From Parashewanella hymeniacidonis (GTDB taxonomy: Bacteria; Pseudomonadota; Gammaproteobacteria; Enterobacterales; Shewanellaceae): a stretch of DNA of 62,625 nucleotides. A program made the position numbers and the translations under genes. The notes beneath the pieces were generated by a model. It did not search any database. It saw only the letters and a program-made list of their open reading frames with translations, and was not told the origin of the DNA. The stretch is taken from contig NZ_JAFEUN010000012.1 in the NCBI RefSeq assembly GCF_016900895.1, forward strand, positions 1-62,625, read 5' to 3'. Shown in pieces: positions 61,911 through 62,625 of the stretch (position 1 is its first letter; each line of letters begins with the position of its first letter).

Positions 61911-61989
61911 AGAATATCCTTACTTTATGAAGCATTGTCATGAGGTAAGGCTATAACAAGTAATGTTTACTCTCCCAACTTGAAGTTGA

Positions 61990-62023
61990 AGGGGCTATCA
62001 TGTAATTAGGTAGCCCTTTTTTT
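61990..62023 (+). terminator. Terminator of the protease gene
   Basis: AGGGGCTA / TAGCCC-type stem followed by seven or more Ts, about 80 bp after the stop. Confidence 0.8.
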
Positions 62024-62035
62024 CACCCTTAATTT

Positions 62036-62263
62036 ATGAAACATGTACTTTGCTTTCTCCTCACTTTCACTTCATTTTACGCACTGGCAAATGACGTTGA
62101 AAACCTGATTGAACATAGACTTAATCTTTGCGTTGATGTTGCTCATTATAAAGTCCTACACCGTTTACCAATCACAAACGTAAATCAGGAAAAAAAGGTG
62201 CTTGCTGCAGCACAAAAAAAAGCGATGGTATATCACTTAAGGGGACTGATCAGATCTATATGA
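62036..62263 (+). pseudogene. Exported chorismate mutase, cut off by an IS
   Basis: The first ~63 codons encode a signal peptide (KHVLCFLLTFTSFYALA) and the start of a gamma-type AroQ chorismate mutase (LIEHRLNLCVDVAHYKVLHR, then LPITNV and VLAAAQKKA). After about 62230 the frame switches to unrelated codons (YHLRGLIRSI) and stops. The rest of the ~180-residue enzyme is missing and is replaced by IS-type DNA with a transposase gene reading leftwards, so the protein should be non-functional. Confidence 0.7.
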
Positions 62264-62342
62264 TCTAAAGTCACAAATACAAGCGAGCTCGCCAGAGCAG
62301 GAAGTCCAACTCTGGTGATAAATATCAAAAGCAAATTTGTTT

Positions 62343-62625
62343 TTAGTGAGCGTTTCCAGAAGGAGCAAAACCAAGCACAGTAAGCCAATCATTCACTCTG
62401 CAACCTGTGATTTTTTCATAAGCTGAGGTTCCCTGATTTCTACCCCAACGTCTCTTTCTGAGATTATGCCAAGCCTTGAACAACTCTAAAAAACCTTGAT
62501 TAACGCCTTTTCTCACATAAAGATAAGAGCGCAACGTTGCGTTAAAACCTTCAATTGCACTTGAGGCTCTGTGTCTTGAGTGAAGTAATTGCTCAACTTT
62601 AAACATCAACGTATCACACTCATCC
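62343..62625 (-). CDS. IS transposase, C-terminal part (runs off the window)
   Basis: The frame is open through the right edge. The visible residues are a typical DDE-transposase C-terminus: SSAIEGFNATLRSYLYVRKG contains the catalytic-type Glu-Gly-Phe-Asn block, followed by FLELFKAWHNLRKRRWGRNQ and a Trp-rich end. I cannot name the IS family with certainty. The left end of the element probably lies near 62230, where the chorismate mutase frame breaks. Confidence 0.7.
   Translation of the reverse strand, partial: DECDTLMFKVEQLLHSRHRASSAIEGFNATLRSYLYVRKGVNQGFLELFKAWHNLRKRRWGRNQGTSAYEKITGCRVNDWLTVLGFAPSGNAH

Noticed and set aside
1-62625. tRNA, rRNA, CRISPR array, prophage or replication origin
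   Set aside because: I found no cloverleaf-like sequence, spaced direct repeats, phage structural genes or DnaA-box clusters in the non-coding stretches.

Overview
This window looks like chromosome from an AT-rich marine gammaproteobacterium, most likely of the Alteromonadales (relatives of Shewanella, Colwellia or Pseudoalteromonas). The evidence is a complete pfa polyunsaturated fatty acid synthase locus, a TtpC-type TonB2 system with tandem large TonB-dependent receptors, secreted proteases with PPC and P domains, and a LexA-type SOS box. I cannot assign the genus from the sequence alone.

Layout. 1-7300 is accessory and scarred. It holds rluA, a large PKD-repeat lipoprotein gene, remnants of the 3' ends of both of those genes, an inverted pair of ~200 bp repeats with GGA-loop hairpins, a small membrane protein, an IS200-type element and an IS110 transposase tail. 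7379-12518 is ordinary chromosome: dbpA, a GST, an RsmB-family rRNA methylase, a glutathione peroxidase and a collagenase-like M9 peptidase. 12540-12920 has no ORF but contains two homologous, terminator-ended units that look like twin small RNAs. 13035-13857 is gene debris, including the C-terminus of an RND pump. 13858-31839 is the pfa locus: pfaE on the minus strand, divergent from pfaR-pfaA-pfaB-pfaC-pfaD.

31845-35817 is accessory again: an unknown 384-residue protein, a broken HAD gene, and a periplasmic protein gene inserted between the TPR gene and a second copy of that gene's own 3' end. 36076-41026 (minus) is a TonB2-type energy-transduction operon: DUF3450 protein, TtpC-like ExbB, ExbB, ExbD, TonB and a TPR protein. 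It is followed by a small lipoprotein and two tandem TonB-dependent receptors with matching promoters and leader hairpins, then a porin. polB and dinG diverge around a LexA box. dinG heads a tightly packed run: dinG, yfcA-like, priC, DUF2057 and a histone-deacetylase-like gene. DUF885 and subtilisin-like protease genes follow. The right edge is a chorismate mutase gene cut off by an IS whose transposase runs out of the window.

How the genes work together. PfaE activates the four tandem ACPs of PfaA. PfaA (KS-MAT-4xACP-KR-DH-like), PfaB (AT), PfaC (KS-CLF-DH-DH) and PfaD (enoyl reductase) then form a complete PUFA synthase. PfaR, the adjacent regulator, looks like an IS481-type transposase that has lost catalytic residues. 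The TonB2 operon probably energises the neighbouring receptors. The points most worth a second look are the twin sRNA-like units, the repeated pattern of a gene followed by an accessory gene and then a copy of the first gene's 3' end, the GGA-loop hairpin repeats, and the transposase ancestry of PfaR.
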